Below, piece after piece: positions 15,279 to 22,694 of a DNA stretch of 24,808 nt. The translations under genes were made by a program, and so were the position numbers. Below the pieces are notes generated by a model. The model made no database searches and was not told where the DNA came from. It saw nothing but the letters and a program-made list of their open reading frames with translations. The DNA is from JBCCLJ01 sp039026915 (GTDB lineage Bacteria > Acidobacteriota > Thermoanaerobaculia > Multivoradales > Multivoraceae). The first letter of the stretch is position 1. Each line of letters opens with the position of its first letter. The stretch covers positions 1-24,808 of the forward strand of contig JBCCLJ010000095.1 in the NCBI GenBank assembly GCA_039026915.1, read 5' to 3'.

Positions 15279-16334
15279 CTAGTTGGCAGGCGCCCGCTCG
15301 AGCTCGTCTCCTTCCAGCGCCTCGATGATCGCGTTGGTCATCTGACGGGAGCTGGCGTTGCCACCGAGGTCTGGGGTCACATGCTCGCCTTTCTCGAGCA
15401 CGCTCGAGACGGCGGCTTCGATGCGGCTGGCGATCTCGTCCTCGTCGAAATGCCGCACGAGGGCCACGGCGGGAGAGAGCAACGGCAGAGGATTGGCTTT
15501 GCCGGTGCCGACCAGGTGTTCGGCGTCACCGTGAATCGCTTCGAAGACGCGGTAGTCGTCTCCGAGGTTGATGGAGTGGGCCGAGGAGATTCCGCCCGCC
15601 AGGCCGGAGCCGAGGCTGCTGAGGATGTCGCCGTAGAGGTTGCCCGTCAGGATGACGTCGAACTGGTACGGATCGAGCACCATGTGCATGCAGGCCGCGT
15701 CGACGATCATCTCGCGGTACCCGACGTCACTGTTCTCTGCTGCGACGCCGCGCACGGTCTGCATGAAGAGCCCGTCCGACTTCTTCATGATGTTGCCCTT
15801 GTGGATGAACGTGACGTGCTCGCGTCCGTGCTCGCGGGCGATGCGGAAAGCGTAGCGGGCAATCCGCTCGCAGGCCTCGCGGGTGACGACCTTGGCGCTC
15901 TGTACGACACCGGGCACGAGCTCGTGCTCGATGCCCTTGTAGATGTCCTCGGTGTTCTCGCGAATCAGGATGAGATCGAGATCGGGGTAGCGGGTGGGCA
16001 GCCCCTTCATCGTCTTGATCGGTCGCACGCCGGCGTACAGCCCGAGCTGCAGTCGCAGCTGCACGTTCGGGCTGCCCGATCCAGAGACGCTCGCTCCGGT
16101 GACTCTCTTCTGGCGTTTGGGCGACAGCAGCTTGGTCTTGAGGCCGATGCCGCACTTCTTGACAGCGTCGACCGCGTTCTCGAGAAGCTGTTCGGCGTCT
16201 TCCGAGCCGGCCGGAACGTAGACGCGCTGCCAGTCGAAGCGAGCGCCGGCGCGATCGAGAATCTCGAGCACCAGCGGGGTGATCTCGGTGGCGATGCCGC
16301 CGCCGACGATGAGTGCGATGCGTTGTTCTTCCAT
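15279..16334 (-). CDS. Isocitrate/isopropylmalate dehydrogenase-family protein, degenerate second subunit
   Basis: Beta-decarboxylating dehydrogenase fold, 351 residues. Substrate-type residues are kept: S88-x-N90 and R94 (SPNVQLR), R104, R125 and Tyr132 in LIRENTEDIYKGIEHE, Lys179 in IHKGNIMKKSDG, Asp212 and Asp236. Other motifs are altered. The N-terminal GDGIGPE is GGGIATE. The third metal-site aspartate, present in the upstream paralogue as Asp234, is Ser240 (GDILSSLG). The NAD-binding HGTAPDIAG is HGDAEHLVG. This pattern resembles non-catalytic subunits of eukaryotic NAD-IDH, which activate a catalytic partner; that role is inference. ATG 16334 follows the stop of the upstream paralogue after 10 bp, so the two are cotranscribed and likely form one enzyme. 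The 3' end is duplicated at 13369-13421. Confidence 0.85.
   Translation of the reverse strand: MEEQRIALIVGGGIATEITPLVLEILDRAGARFDWQRVYVPAGSEDAEQLLENAVDAVKKCGIGLKTKLLSPKRQKRVTGASVSGSGSPNVQLRLQLGLYAGVRPIKTMKGLPTRYPDLDLILIRENTEDIYKGIEHELVPGVVQSAKVVTREACERIARYAFRIAREHGREHVTFIHKGNIMKKSDGLFMQTVRGVAAENSDVGYREMIVDAACMHMVLDPYQFDVILTGNLYGDILSSLGSGLAGGISSAHSINLGDDYRVFEAIHGDAEHLVGTGKANPLPLLSPAVALVRHFDEDEIASRIEAAVSSVLEKGEHVTPDLGGNASSRQMTNAIIEALEGDELERAPAN
15295..15314. repeat. Right copy of the 20-bp direct repeat
   Basis: Identical to 13369-13388. It is coding sequence for the C-terminal residues of the isocitrate dehydrogenase-like gene on the minus strand. Confidence 0.75.
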
Positions 16335-16344
16335 GATGTCTGCC

Positions 16345-17382
16345 TCAGGCCTGGGCGCCGGAGCTCTTCATCCGGGCGTCGATGAGTCTCAGGAGCTCGT
16401 CAGCGAGAGAAGTCGTACCGGCCGTGCCGCCGAGGTCACGGGTCAGCACCTTGCCCTCGGCCAGCAGCTCCTCGACGCTCGCGCGCAGATGCGTTGCCGC
16501 CTGAGCCTCGCCGATGTGGCGGAGCATCAACTCGGCGGAGAGGATCAGGGCGATCGGATTGGCGAGATCGCGCCCGGCGATGTCGGGAGCGGTGCCGTGG
16601 ACGGCTTCGAACACCGCGTGTCCGTGGCCGATGTTGGCGCCCGGCACCATGCCGAGCCCGCCGACGAGGCCGGCACACAGATCGCTGACGAGATCGCCGT
16701 CGAGGTTGCCCATGACCAGGGTGTCGAACGGTCGAGGATCCTGAACCAGAGCCATGGCGAGGTTGTCGAGCGGCAGCAGCTCGACCTCCATGTATGGGTA
16801 GTCTTCGGCGATCTCCGCGGCGCACTCCAGAAAGATGCCGTCGGAGAGTCGCGTGACCGAAGCCTTGTGCACGACCGTGATCTTCTTGCGTCCGTGGTTG
16901 CGCGCGTACTCGAAGGCGAAGCGGACGATCCGCTCGGAGGCTTCGCGCGTGACGACCTTGAGGGCTTCGACGACGCCGTCGACGACCTCGTGCTCGCGAC
17001 CGGTGTAGAGGCCCTCGGTGTTTTCGCGCACCACGATCAGATCGACGTCCTCGTAGCGCGACTTGCTGTCGCCCGGCATCGAGGTGACGGGACGAACGCA
17101 GGCGTAGAGCCCCATCTCTTGACGGAGCGTGACGTTGACGCTGCGCCATCCGCCTCCGATCGGCGTCTGCAGAGGACCTTTGATGGCGATGCGGTTGCGG
17201 CGTACGGACTCGATGGCGGGCTCCGGCATCGGGTCGAGGCCCTGATCGACGGCGCTGCTGCCGGCGAGGACCTTCTCCCAGACGATGCGACCTTCGGTGA
17301 CGCGATCGACGACGCGGACCATCGCTTCGCTGACCTCGGGGCCGATGCCGTCGCCGGGAAAGAGGGTGACTCGGTATTCCAC
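16345..17382 (-). CDS. NAD-dependent isocitrate dehydrogenase (catalytic-type subunit)
   Basis: Oxidises isocitrate to 2-oxoglutarate plus CO2, supplying the substrate of the OdhAB complex. It has 345 residues, the size of the short NAD-IDH/IPMDH class. Conserved features are FPGDGIGPE (8-16), S81-x-N83 and R87 in SVNVTLR (the Ser/Asn pair favours isocitrate over isopropylmalate), R97, R119, Tyr126 in VVRENTEGLYTG, Lys173 in VHKASVTRLSDG, and Asp206, Asp230 and Asp234 for metal. HGTAPDIAG (262-270) has Asp-Ile where NADP enzymes have Lys-Tyr, so NAD is the expected cofactor. The start is GTG 17382 with GGAGA about 10 nt upstream. It lies between the Lrp-type regulator (82 bp upstream) and the degenerate paralogue (10 bp downstream). 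Homoisocitrate or isopropylmalate dehydrogenase are less likely alternatives. Confidence 0.88.
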   Translation of the reverse strand: MEYRVTLFPGDGIGPEVSEAMVRVVDRVTEGRIVWEKVLAGSSAVDQGLDPMPEPAIESVRRNRIAIKGPLQTPIGGGWRSVNVTLRQEMGLYACVRPVTSMPGDSKSRYEDVDLIVVRENTEGLYTGREHEVVDGVVEALKVVTREASERIVRFAFEYARNHGRKKITVVHKASVTRLSDGIFLECAAEIAEDYPYMEVELLPLDNLAMALVQDPRPFDTLVMGNLDGDLVSDLCAGLVGGLGMVPGANIGHGHAVFEAVHGTAPDIAGRDLANPIALILSAELMLRHIGEAQAATHLRASVEELLAEGKVLTRDLGGTAGTTSLADELLRLIDARMKSSGAQA

Positions 17383-17464
17383 GTTGAACTGTCTCCGTCT
17401 GGGAAGCGGTCGGTGTTCGGAAGGGGCAGGAAGAGCGAAGGCGGGGCGGCGCGCTGAGACTACC

Positions 17465-17977
17465 TCAGCCTCGAGCCTCGGTTGGCGACGATTCGCTCAG
17501 CGGCAGTGCGGTCGTACTCTTCTCTTCTCGCAGAACGATACTGGTCCGGATCCGGTCGACGCCGGGAGTCGGCGTCAGCCGTTCGACCAGGAAGGACTCG
17601 AGGTCGCGGTGGTTCCTGCAGACGACCTTGAGGAGGTAGTCGAACTCGCCCGTGAGATGGTGGCACTCGAGGACTTCGGGCATGGCGTCGATCGCCGTGC
17701 GGAAGCCTTGGACGGCGTCGAGCTGGTGGTGGGTGAGGGTCACCTGGACGAAGCAGAGGACGTCGAGACCCAGAGCCAGGCGATCGAGCAGGACGACCTC
17801 GCGCCGGACGACGCCTGACCCTGCCAGCTTGCGAAGCCTCTTGGCCAGACCGGGGGCCGACATGTCGAGTTCCCTCGCCAGCGCTGCGCTCGGCGGGGCG
17901 CTATCCTCCTGAAGTCGGCGCAGGATTCTGAGGTCGAGTTCGTCGAGCTCGATGTTCCAGTGCTCGGTCGTCGTCAT
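17465..17977 (-). CDS. Lrp/AsnC-family transcriptional regulator
   Basis: DNA-binding regulator responding to amino acids, 170 residues. The N-terminal winged helix-turn-helix is LDELDLRILRRLQEDSAPPSAALARELDMSAPGLAKRLRKLAGSGVVRR (about 11-60). The C-terminal RAM/effector domain begins near LGLDVLCFVQVTL and contains MPEVLECHHLTGEFDYLLKVVCRNHRDLESFL, with the family's G-x-x-D-Y-L-L motif. ATG 17977 is chosen; GGGGAGG lies about 12 nt upstream, and an in-frame TTG at 18001 is the alternative. It is divergent from the aminotransferase-led aromatic catabolic operon and heads the isocitrate dehydrogenase genes, so it probably controls one or both. Phenylalanine or tyrosine is the natural guess for its ligand, by context only. 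Confidence 0.92.
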   Translation of the reverse strand: MTTTEHWNIELDELDLRILRRLQEDSAPPSAALARELDMSAPGLAKRLRKLAGSGVVRREVVLLDRLALGLDVLCFVQVTLTHHQLDAVQGFRTAIDAMPEVLECHHLTGEFDYLLKVVCRNHRDLESFLVERLTPTPGVDRIRTSIVLREEKSTTALPLSESSPTEARG

Positions 17978-18023
17978 CGGTACGTTTTGCCTCCCCGGCA
18001 ACCTCGAAGGCCGCGTTGGTCAT

Positions 18024-18080
18024 GCAATTATTTACCGAATTGCGGTTTATGGGCAACAAAGAGAACCTGTTTGCGGTTCT
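18024..18080. promoter_or_regulatory. Candidate Lrp/AsnC-type operator: two inverted repeats and a phased direct repeat
   Basis: Between the divergent regulator and aminotransferase genes lie two exact inverted repeats: GCAATT-N8-AATTGC (18024-18043) and AGAACC-N7-GGTTCT (18062-18080). In addition TTGCGGTT occurs at 18040-18047 and 18071-18078, 31 bp apart, about three helical turns, both followed by nnTGG. Several phased sites in an AT-rich patch are typical of Lrp-family operators. Inferred from pattern and position only. Confidence 0.5.
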
Positions 18081-18099
18081 TGGATGCGATATGTAAACT
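18071..18099 (+). promoter_or_regulatory. Candidate promoter of the aromatic amino acid catabolic operon
   Basis: TTGCGG (18071-18076), a 17-nt spacer and TAAACT (18094-18099) lie 25 bp upstream of the aminotransferase start. The -35 overlaps the second repeat of the presumed operator, which would let the regulator affect polymerase binding. An overlapping TATGTA at 18090-18095 is an alternative -10. Weak match. Confidence 0.35.
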
Positions 18100-18123
18100 C
18101 AAGGCTCATCAGAGGAGTCGAAT

Positions 18124-19350
18124 TTGTCCGCTACGCCACAGACACCCTCCGCCGAGGCCATCGACGCCAAGGCCCTGGCCACAGCCGCTTGGCTCGAGGG
18201 GCGGGGACGCTCTGTCCTGCGTCAGATGGTGGGGCTCGTGGCGCAGCCCGGCGTCATTTCTCTCGCGGGCGGCTTGCCGGACCCGGCCCTCTTTCCGGCC
18301 CGCCGCTACGGCGCGGCGGTCAAGGCGCTGCTCGACGAGGATCCGCGAGCGCTCCAGTACTCGCCGACCTTCGCCGATCTGAAGGAACAGATCGTCGGCA
18401 TCATGAAGCGTCGGGGCGTCGACTGCACCGTCGATCAGATCTTCCTGACGACCGGGGCGCAGCAGGGGATCGACATCGCCACCCGGCTCTTCCTCGATCC
18501 GGGGGACACGGTCGTTCTGGAGAGCTTGGCCTATACGGGAATTCACAACACGATCGCTCCTTATCGGCCCAGGGTCGTGACGGTCGAGACGGATCTCGAG
18601 ACGGGCTTGAACGTCGATGCTCTCGAGCGGGCTTTCGAGCAGAGCGAGGCAGCTCTGACCTACGTGATCCCGGACGCTCACAACCCCCTCGGGGTCAGCC
18701 TCAGCGAGGAGAAGCGGCAGCGTCTGGTGGAGCTCGTACGGCACTACGGTGTGCCCGTCCTGGAGGACGATCCTTACGGCCTTCTCTGGTACGACGACGA
18801 GTTCGCGCCGCCGCTGCGTGCCCGCTGCTCTTCGCACGTGCTCTACCTCGGTTCCTTCTCCAAGATCCTGGCGCCGGCTCTGCGCCTTGGCTGGATCGTC
18901 GTTCCTGACGGGCTGCTCGACCGACTCACGCTCGTCAAAGAGGCGACCGATCTCGAGTGCTCGGCTCTGACCCAGCGTGCGGTCTCCCACGTATTGGCTG
19001 ACGGCCTCCTCGAACCGCAGTTGGAGCGCATCCGCAGCAGCTATCGCGAACGTCGCGACGCGCTGCTGGGCGCTCTCGACGAGTTCATGCCTGCGGAGGC
19101 GCGCTGGACGCGTCCCGGTGGCGGCATGTTCGTCTGGCTCGAGCTGCCGGGCCGACTCGACGCCTTCGAGCTCCTGGAGCGCAGCCTCGAAGAGGACCGC
19201 GTCGCCTTCATCCCCGGTGGCGCCTTCGCCTCGGACCCGACGAGCGGAGCCGGCCGCCACTGCGCGCGTCTCAGTTTCGCCACCCTCGAACCAAAGAACA
19301 TTCACGAGGCGGTCGCCAAGCTCGCCGCCTGCATCGAACGAAGCGTCTGA
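18124..19350 (+). CDS. PLP-dependent aminotransferase, fold type I; probable aromatic amino acid transaminase
   Basis: By context this transaminates tyrosine (and phenylalanine) with 2-oxoglutarate to give 4-hydroxyphenylpyruvate, the substrate of the next gene's product. It has 408 residues, of the class resembling 2-aminoadipate (LysN)/Aro8-type enzymes. Visible sites are VISLAGGLPDPALFP (44-58), TTGAQQGID (109-117), Asn187 in PDAHNPLG, Asp215/216 and Tyr218 in EDDPYG, the PLP Lys247 in LGSFSKILAPALRLGW with Arg254, and a C-terminal ARLSF carboxylate-binding Arg. The start is TTG 18124 with AGAGGAG about 7 nt upstream. It is first in the operon and 62 bp before the HPPD gene. Alternatively it could be a 2-aminoadipate or broad-range transaminase; the neighbours favour tyrosine. 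Confidence 0.88.
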   Translation: MSATPQTPSAEAIDAKALATAAWLEGRGRSVLRQMVGLVAQPGVISLAGGLPDPALFPARRYGAAVKALLDEDPRALQYSPTFADLKEQIVGIMKRRGVDCTVDQIFLTTGAQQGIDIATRLFLDPGDTVVLESLAYTGIHNTIAPYRPRVVTVETDLETGLNVDALERAFEQSEAALTYVIPDAHNPLGVSLSEEKRQRLVELVRHYGVPVLEDDPYGLLWYDDEFAPPLRARCSSHVLYLGSFSKILAPALRLGWIVVPDGLLDRLTLVKEATDLECSALTQRAVSHVLADGLLEPQLERIRSSYRERRDALLGALDEFMPAEARWTRPGGGMFVWLELPGRLDAFELLERSLEEDRVAFIPGGAFASDPTSGAGRHCARLSFATLEPKNIHEAVAKLAACIERSV

Positions 19351-19412
19351 GCCGCAGCGACCGGCTCTCCGGAGCCGGCAGAAGAAAGCTCAGCAAAAGA
19401 CAGGAGTACGTG

Positions 19413-20507
19413 ATGACAGAAGATTTCTGCCCTATCCAGGCCTTTGACCACGTCGAGTTCTACGTCGGCAACGCCAAGCAGGCAGCGCAGTACTACGAGC
19501 GCTGTTTCGGGTTCACCAACACTTTCTACAAGGGGCTCGAGACCGGCGAGCGCGAGGTGGCCTCCTACATCATGGATCAGGGAGCCATTCGCCTGATTCT
19601 GACGACCGCTCTGTCGCCCGACCACCCGATCTCTCACCAGGTGCATCGTCACGGCGACGGCGTCGGGCGCATCGGACTCCGCGTCCCCGATGCTCGCGCC
19701 GCTTTCGCAGCCACCGTCGAGCGCGGCGCCGAAGCCGCCGAAGAGCCTCGCGTCATCGACAACGGCAACTCGGAGATCGTCGTCTCGGCGATCAAGGCTT
19801 ACGGCGACACTCTCTTCGAGTTCGTCGAGCGTGATCCCGCTTCGCTCAACGACCTCCCCGGCTTCGAGAAGCGCAACGAGCACGTCCGCGGCAGTGGGGC
19901 AGGCCTCACCAACATCGACCACATCGTCGGCAACGTCGAGCTGGGCAAGATGAACGAGTGGGTCAACTTCTTCGCCAACACGCTCGGCTTCAGCCAGCTG
20001 GCGCACTTCGACGACGATGCCATCTCCACCGAGTACTCCGCTCTCATGTCGAAGGTCATGCAGGACGGCAGCGGCAAGATCAAGTTCCCGATCAACGAGC
20101 CGGCGGACGGACGCAAGAAGTCGCAGATCGAGGAGTACCTGGAGTACTACGGTGGCCCGGGAGTGCAGCACATCGCCTGCGCTACGCGGGACATCATCGG
20201 CACGGTGCGCGCTCTGCGCGACGGTGGTGTCGAGTTCCTGCAGGTCCCGACCACGTATTACGAGGAGCTCGAATCCCGAGTCGGTAAGATCGACGAAGAC
20301 GTCGACACGCTCGCAGAGCTCGGCATTCTGGTCGACCGCGACGACGACGGCTATCTGCTGCAGATCTTCACCCAGCCGGTCGAGGATCGCCCCACGGTTT
20401 TCTACGAGGTGATCGAGCGCCACGGCGCTCGTGGTTTCGGCGAAGGCAATTTCAAGTCGCTCTTCGAGGCGATCGAGCGCGAGCAGGCGGCCCGCGGAAA
20501 CCTCTGA
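19413..20507 (+). CDS. hppD: 4-hydroxyphenylpyruvate dioxygenase
   Basis: Fe(II)-dependent dioxygenase converting 4-hydroxyphenylpyruvate to homogentisate with loss of CO2. The 364-residue length is typical. It has two vicinal-oxygen-chelate halves: an N-terminal one starting FDHVEFYVGN and a catalytic C-terminal one starting NIDHIVGNVE. The iron ligands are recognisable as His170 (IDHIVG), His253 (GVQHIAC) and Glu332 (VFYEVIER). The hallmark tail GFGEGNFKSLFEAIEREQ (341-358), which closes over the active site, is complete. ATG 19413 has AGGAG 6 nt upstream and is preferred over an in-frame GTG three bases earlier. The homogentisate dioxygenase gene follows after 72 bp. Confidence 0.97.
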   Translation: MTEDFCPIQAFDHVEFYVGNAKQAAQYYERCFGFTNTFYKGLETGEREVASYIMDQGAIRLILTTALSPDHPISHQVHRHGDGVGRIGLRVPDARAAFAATVERGAEAAEEPRVIDNGNSEIVVSAIKAYGDTLFEFVERDPASLNDLPGFEKRNEHVRGSGAGLTNIDHIVGNVELGKMNEWVNFFANTLGFSQLAHFDDDAISTEYSALMSKVMQDGSGKIKFPINEPADGRKKSQIEEYLEYYGGPGVQHIACATRDIIGTVRALRDGGVEFLQVPTTYYEELESRVGKIDEDVDTLAELGILVDRDDDGYLLQIFTQPVEDRPTVFYEVIERHGARGFGEGNFKSLFEAIEREQAARGNL

Positions 20508-20579
20508 CGAGTGCCAGGCAACTTCGAAAGTAGATGCGGACCCGACGCGAGTCGTTGCGTCGATTGAGAGGAGTCACCA

Positions 20580-21746
20580 GTGACCTACTACTTGAAGCTC
20601 GGTGAGATTCCGCCGAAGCGACACACCCAGTTCCGTCAGCCGGACGGCTCGCTCTACCACGAAGAGGTCATGGGCATTCACGGCTTCGCCGGAATCCAGT
20701 CGATCCTCTACCACCTGAGGCCACCGACGCGCGTCCGCGAGGTGGAGCCCCTGGCGAACGGCGCAGGTCCGACCTTCGAGGCGGACGGCGGTCTCAGGCA
20801 CCGCCACTTGAAGACGGCGGACGTCGCCAGCGGTGGCGACGCCGTCAGCGCCCGCCGCCTGCTCATGTCGAATCAGGACTGCGCCATCTCCGTGGTACGC
20901 CCCGATGCGGCGATGGACTACTGGTACCGTTTCGCTCACGGCGACGAAATGATCTTCGTTCACGACGGCACGGGCGTGCTGGAGAGCCAGTACGGCAAGC
21001 TGGCGTACCGCCCCGGCGACTATCTGGTCATCCCGACAGGCGTGCTCTGGCGCATCGTCCCCGACGACGAAGTCGCGCAGCGAATGCTCGTCGTCGAAGC
21101 GTTCGGCCACATCGAGCCTCCCAAACGCTACATCAACAACTACGGACAGTTCCTCGAGAACTCGCCCTACTGCGAGCGGGACATGCGTCCGCCGAGCGAG
21201 CTCGTCACGCACGACGAAGAGGGTGAGTTCGAGGTACGGGTCAAGGCGCGAGGCGGGGTCACACGCTACATCTACGACCACCATCCGCTGGACGTCGTCG
21301 GTTGGGACGGACACCTCTGGCCCTATGCCTTCAACATCGCCGACTTCGAGCCGATCACCGGGCGCGTGCATCAGCCCCCTCCCGTGCACCAGACGTTCGA
21401 CGGGCCCGGCTTCGTCGTCTGCTCTTTCGTGCCCCGGCTCTTCGACTACCATCCGGACGCCATTCCTGCGCCCTACAACCACTCGAACGTCGACTCCGAC
21501 GAGGTCATCTACTACGTCGAGGGTGACTTCATGTCGCGCAAGGGCATCGAACGCGCTTCGATCACGGTTCACCCGAACGGCATCCCGCACGGACCCCATC
21601 CGGGGACGTACGAGGGCTCGATTGGCAAGCAGGGAACAGAGGAGTTGGCGGTCATGGTCGACACGTTCCGGCCCCTGCAGGTGACCGAAGAAGCCGCCGG
21701 ACTCGAGGACGAGTCCTACCCCAAGAGCTGGTACCAGCACTCCTGA
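20580..21746 (+). CDS. hmgA: Homogentisate 1,2-dioxygenase, short bacterial form
   Basis: Opens the ring of homogentisate to maleylacetoacetate using Fe(II) and O2; cupin-type fold. At 388 residues it is shorter than the 430-445-residue human and proteobacterial enzymes and belongs to the divergent short class. The C-terminal part is well conserved: PAPYNHSNVDSDEVIYYVEGDFMSRKGIE and HPNGIPHGPHPG. By alignment with the human enzyme the iron ligands are probably His301, Glu308 and His337. The spacing between the first two is one residue longer than in the human enzyme, so the assignment is approximate. The start is GTG 20580 with GAGAGGAG 6 nt upstream. It sits directly after HPPD and before phenylalanine hydroxylase, which supports the function. 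Confidence 0.9.
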   Translation: MTYYLKLGEIPPKRHTQFRQPDGSLYHEEVMGIHGFAGIQSILYHLRPPTRVREVEPLANGAGPTFEADGGLRHRHLKTADVASGGDAVSARRLLMSNQDCAISVVRPDAAMDYWYRFAHGDEMIFVHDGTGVLESQYGKLAYRPGDYLVIPTGVLWRIVPDDEVAQRMLVVEAFGHIEPPKRYINNYGQFLENSPYCERDMRPPSELVTHDEEGEFEVRVKARGGVTRYIYDHHPLDVVGWDGHLWPYAFNIADFEPITGRVHQPPPVHQTFDGPGFVVCSFVPRLFDYHPDAIPAPYNHSNVDSDEVIYYVEGDFMSRKGIERASITVHPNGIPHGPHPGTYEGSIGKQGTEELAVMVDTFRPLQVTEEAAGLEDESYPKSWYQHS

Positions 21747-21778
21747 GCGGCTCTGCCGCCGAGACTGAGGAGGATGAG

Positions 21779-22693
21779 ATGACCGTGACGGAGGCTAGAG
21801 GGCTCACCACGACGCGAGCCGAGTTCATCGAGGAGGCGCGGGGGCGCGGAGACCTGTTCATCCATCAGCCCTACGGCGAGTACAGCGAAGAGAACCAGGA
21901 GACGTGGCGCCGTCTCTACGCCGAGCTGCTTCCCAAGTGGCGCGAGTTCGCTCATCCCAGGTTCCTCGACGGAGTCGAGCGCCTGGCCTTGAATCCGGAG
22001 AGGGTGCCGCGGCTCGAAGAGATCAACAAGTTTCTCGAACCGCTGAGCGCCTTCGAGTCGAAGGCCGTGGCCGGCTACGTGCCGGCCTATCTCTTCTTCG
22101 ACTGCCTTCGCCAGCGCCAGTTTCCGACGACGATCACGATTCGCGACGGCGAGCGGCTCGATTACCTTCCCGAGCCGGACATCTTCCACGATCTCGCCGG
22201 ACACGTACCGATGCACACGGACCGCCGGTTCTCCGACGTTCTCGTGCTCTTTGGCGAAGTCGCGCGCGAGGCTGCGCTGGCAGCTCAGCAGATGACCGAC
22301 GAGGAAGAGCAGCTTCACTACCTCGAAGGCACGATCAAAGCGATGGCGCGCTTCTTCTGGTTCACGGTGGAGTTCGGCCTCATGAGACGCCCCGACAGCG
22401 ACGAACTCTGCGTCTACGGATCGGGCCTGCTGAGCTCGGCTGAGGAGATCGAATACTCGATCCGGTCGCCCAAGGTCCAGCGCTTCCCGTTCCAGCTGGA
22501 GTGGGTGATCAATCAGTACTTCGAGATCGACCACGTACAGCCTCTACTCTTCGTCGTCGACGATTTCGATCATCTCTTCTCTGAGGTCGAGCGCTTGGCA
22601 GAGTGGGTGCGCGACGGTCGTGCTGCGCTCGTTGCGCCGGGCGAGCCGCTGGTGAACGAGGAAGACCTCCGCTCCTTCCTGGAGGCCACCTGA
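21779..22693 (+). CDS. phhA: Phenylalanine 4-monooxygenase
   Basis: Tetrahydropterin- and Fe(II)-dependent hydroxylase converting phenylalanine to tyrosine, so that phenylalanine enters the homogentisate route. It has 304 residues and consists of the catalytic domain only, as in other bacterial enzymes, with no N-terminal ACT regulatory domain. The iron ligands are His137 and His142 in DIFHDLAGHVPMH and Glu198 in WFTVEFGL. LEPLSAFESKAVAGYVPAYLFFDCLRQRQFP and YGSGLLSSAEEIEYS are further family signatures. ATG 21779 has a perfect AGGAGG 5 nt upstream. The stop is 1 nt before the next start, which suggests translational coupling. No pterin carbinolamine dehydratase (phhB) gene is visible in the window. 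Confidence 0.95.
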   Translation: MTVTEARGLTTTRAEFIEEARGRGDLFIHQPYGEYSEENQETWRRLYAELLPKWREFAHPRFLDGVERLALNPERVPRLEEINKFLEPLSAFESKAVAGYVPAYLFFDCLRQRQFPTTITIRDGERLDYLPEPDIFHDLAGHVPMHTDRRFSDVLVLFGEVAREAALAAQQMTDEEEQLHYLEGTIKAMARFFWFTVEFGLMRRPDSDELCVYGSGLLSSAEEIEYSIRSPKVQRFPFQLEWVINQYFEIDHVQPLLFVVDDFDHLFSEVERLAEWVRDGRAALVAPGEPLVNEEDLRSFLEAT

Positions 22694-22694
22694 C

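Noticed and set aside
15381..16385. Plus-strand ORF opposite the idh-like gene (and similar antisense ORFs at 16279-17457, 18109-19305, 19302-20423 and 20574-21740)
   Set aside because: All are antisense shadows of clearly recognisable genes in high-GC DNA with third-position bias.
18124..19350. Aminotransferase plus IDH-like genes as an alpha-aminoadipate lysine pathway (LysN with homoisocitrate dehydrogenase)
   Set aside because: The IDH substrate motif has the Ser-x-Asn pair typical of isocitrate, no LysW, LysX or homoaconitase genes are present, and the aminotransferase leads an operon for tyrosine breakdown.
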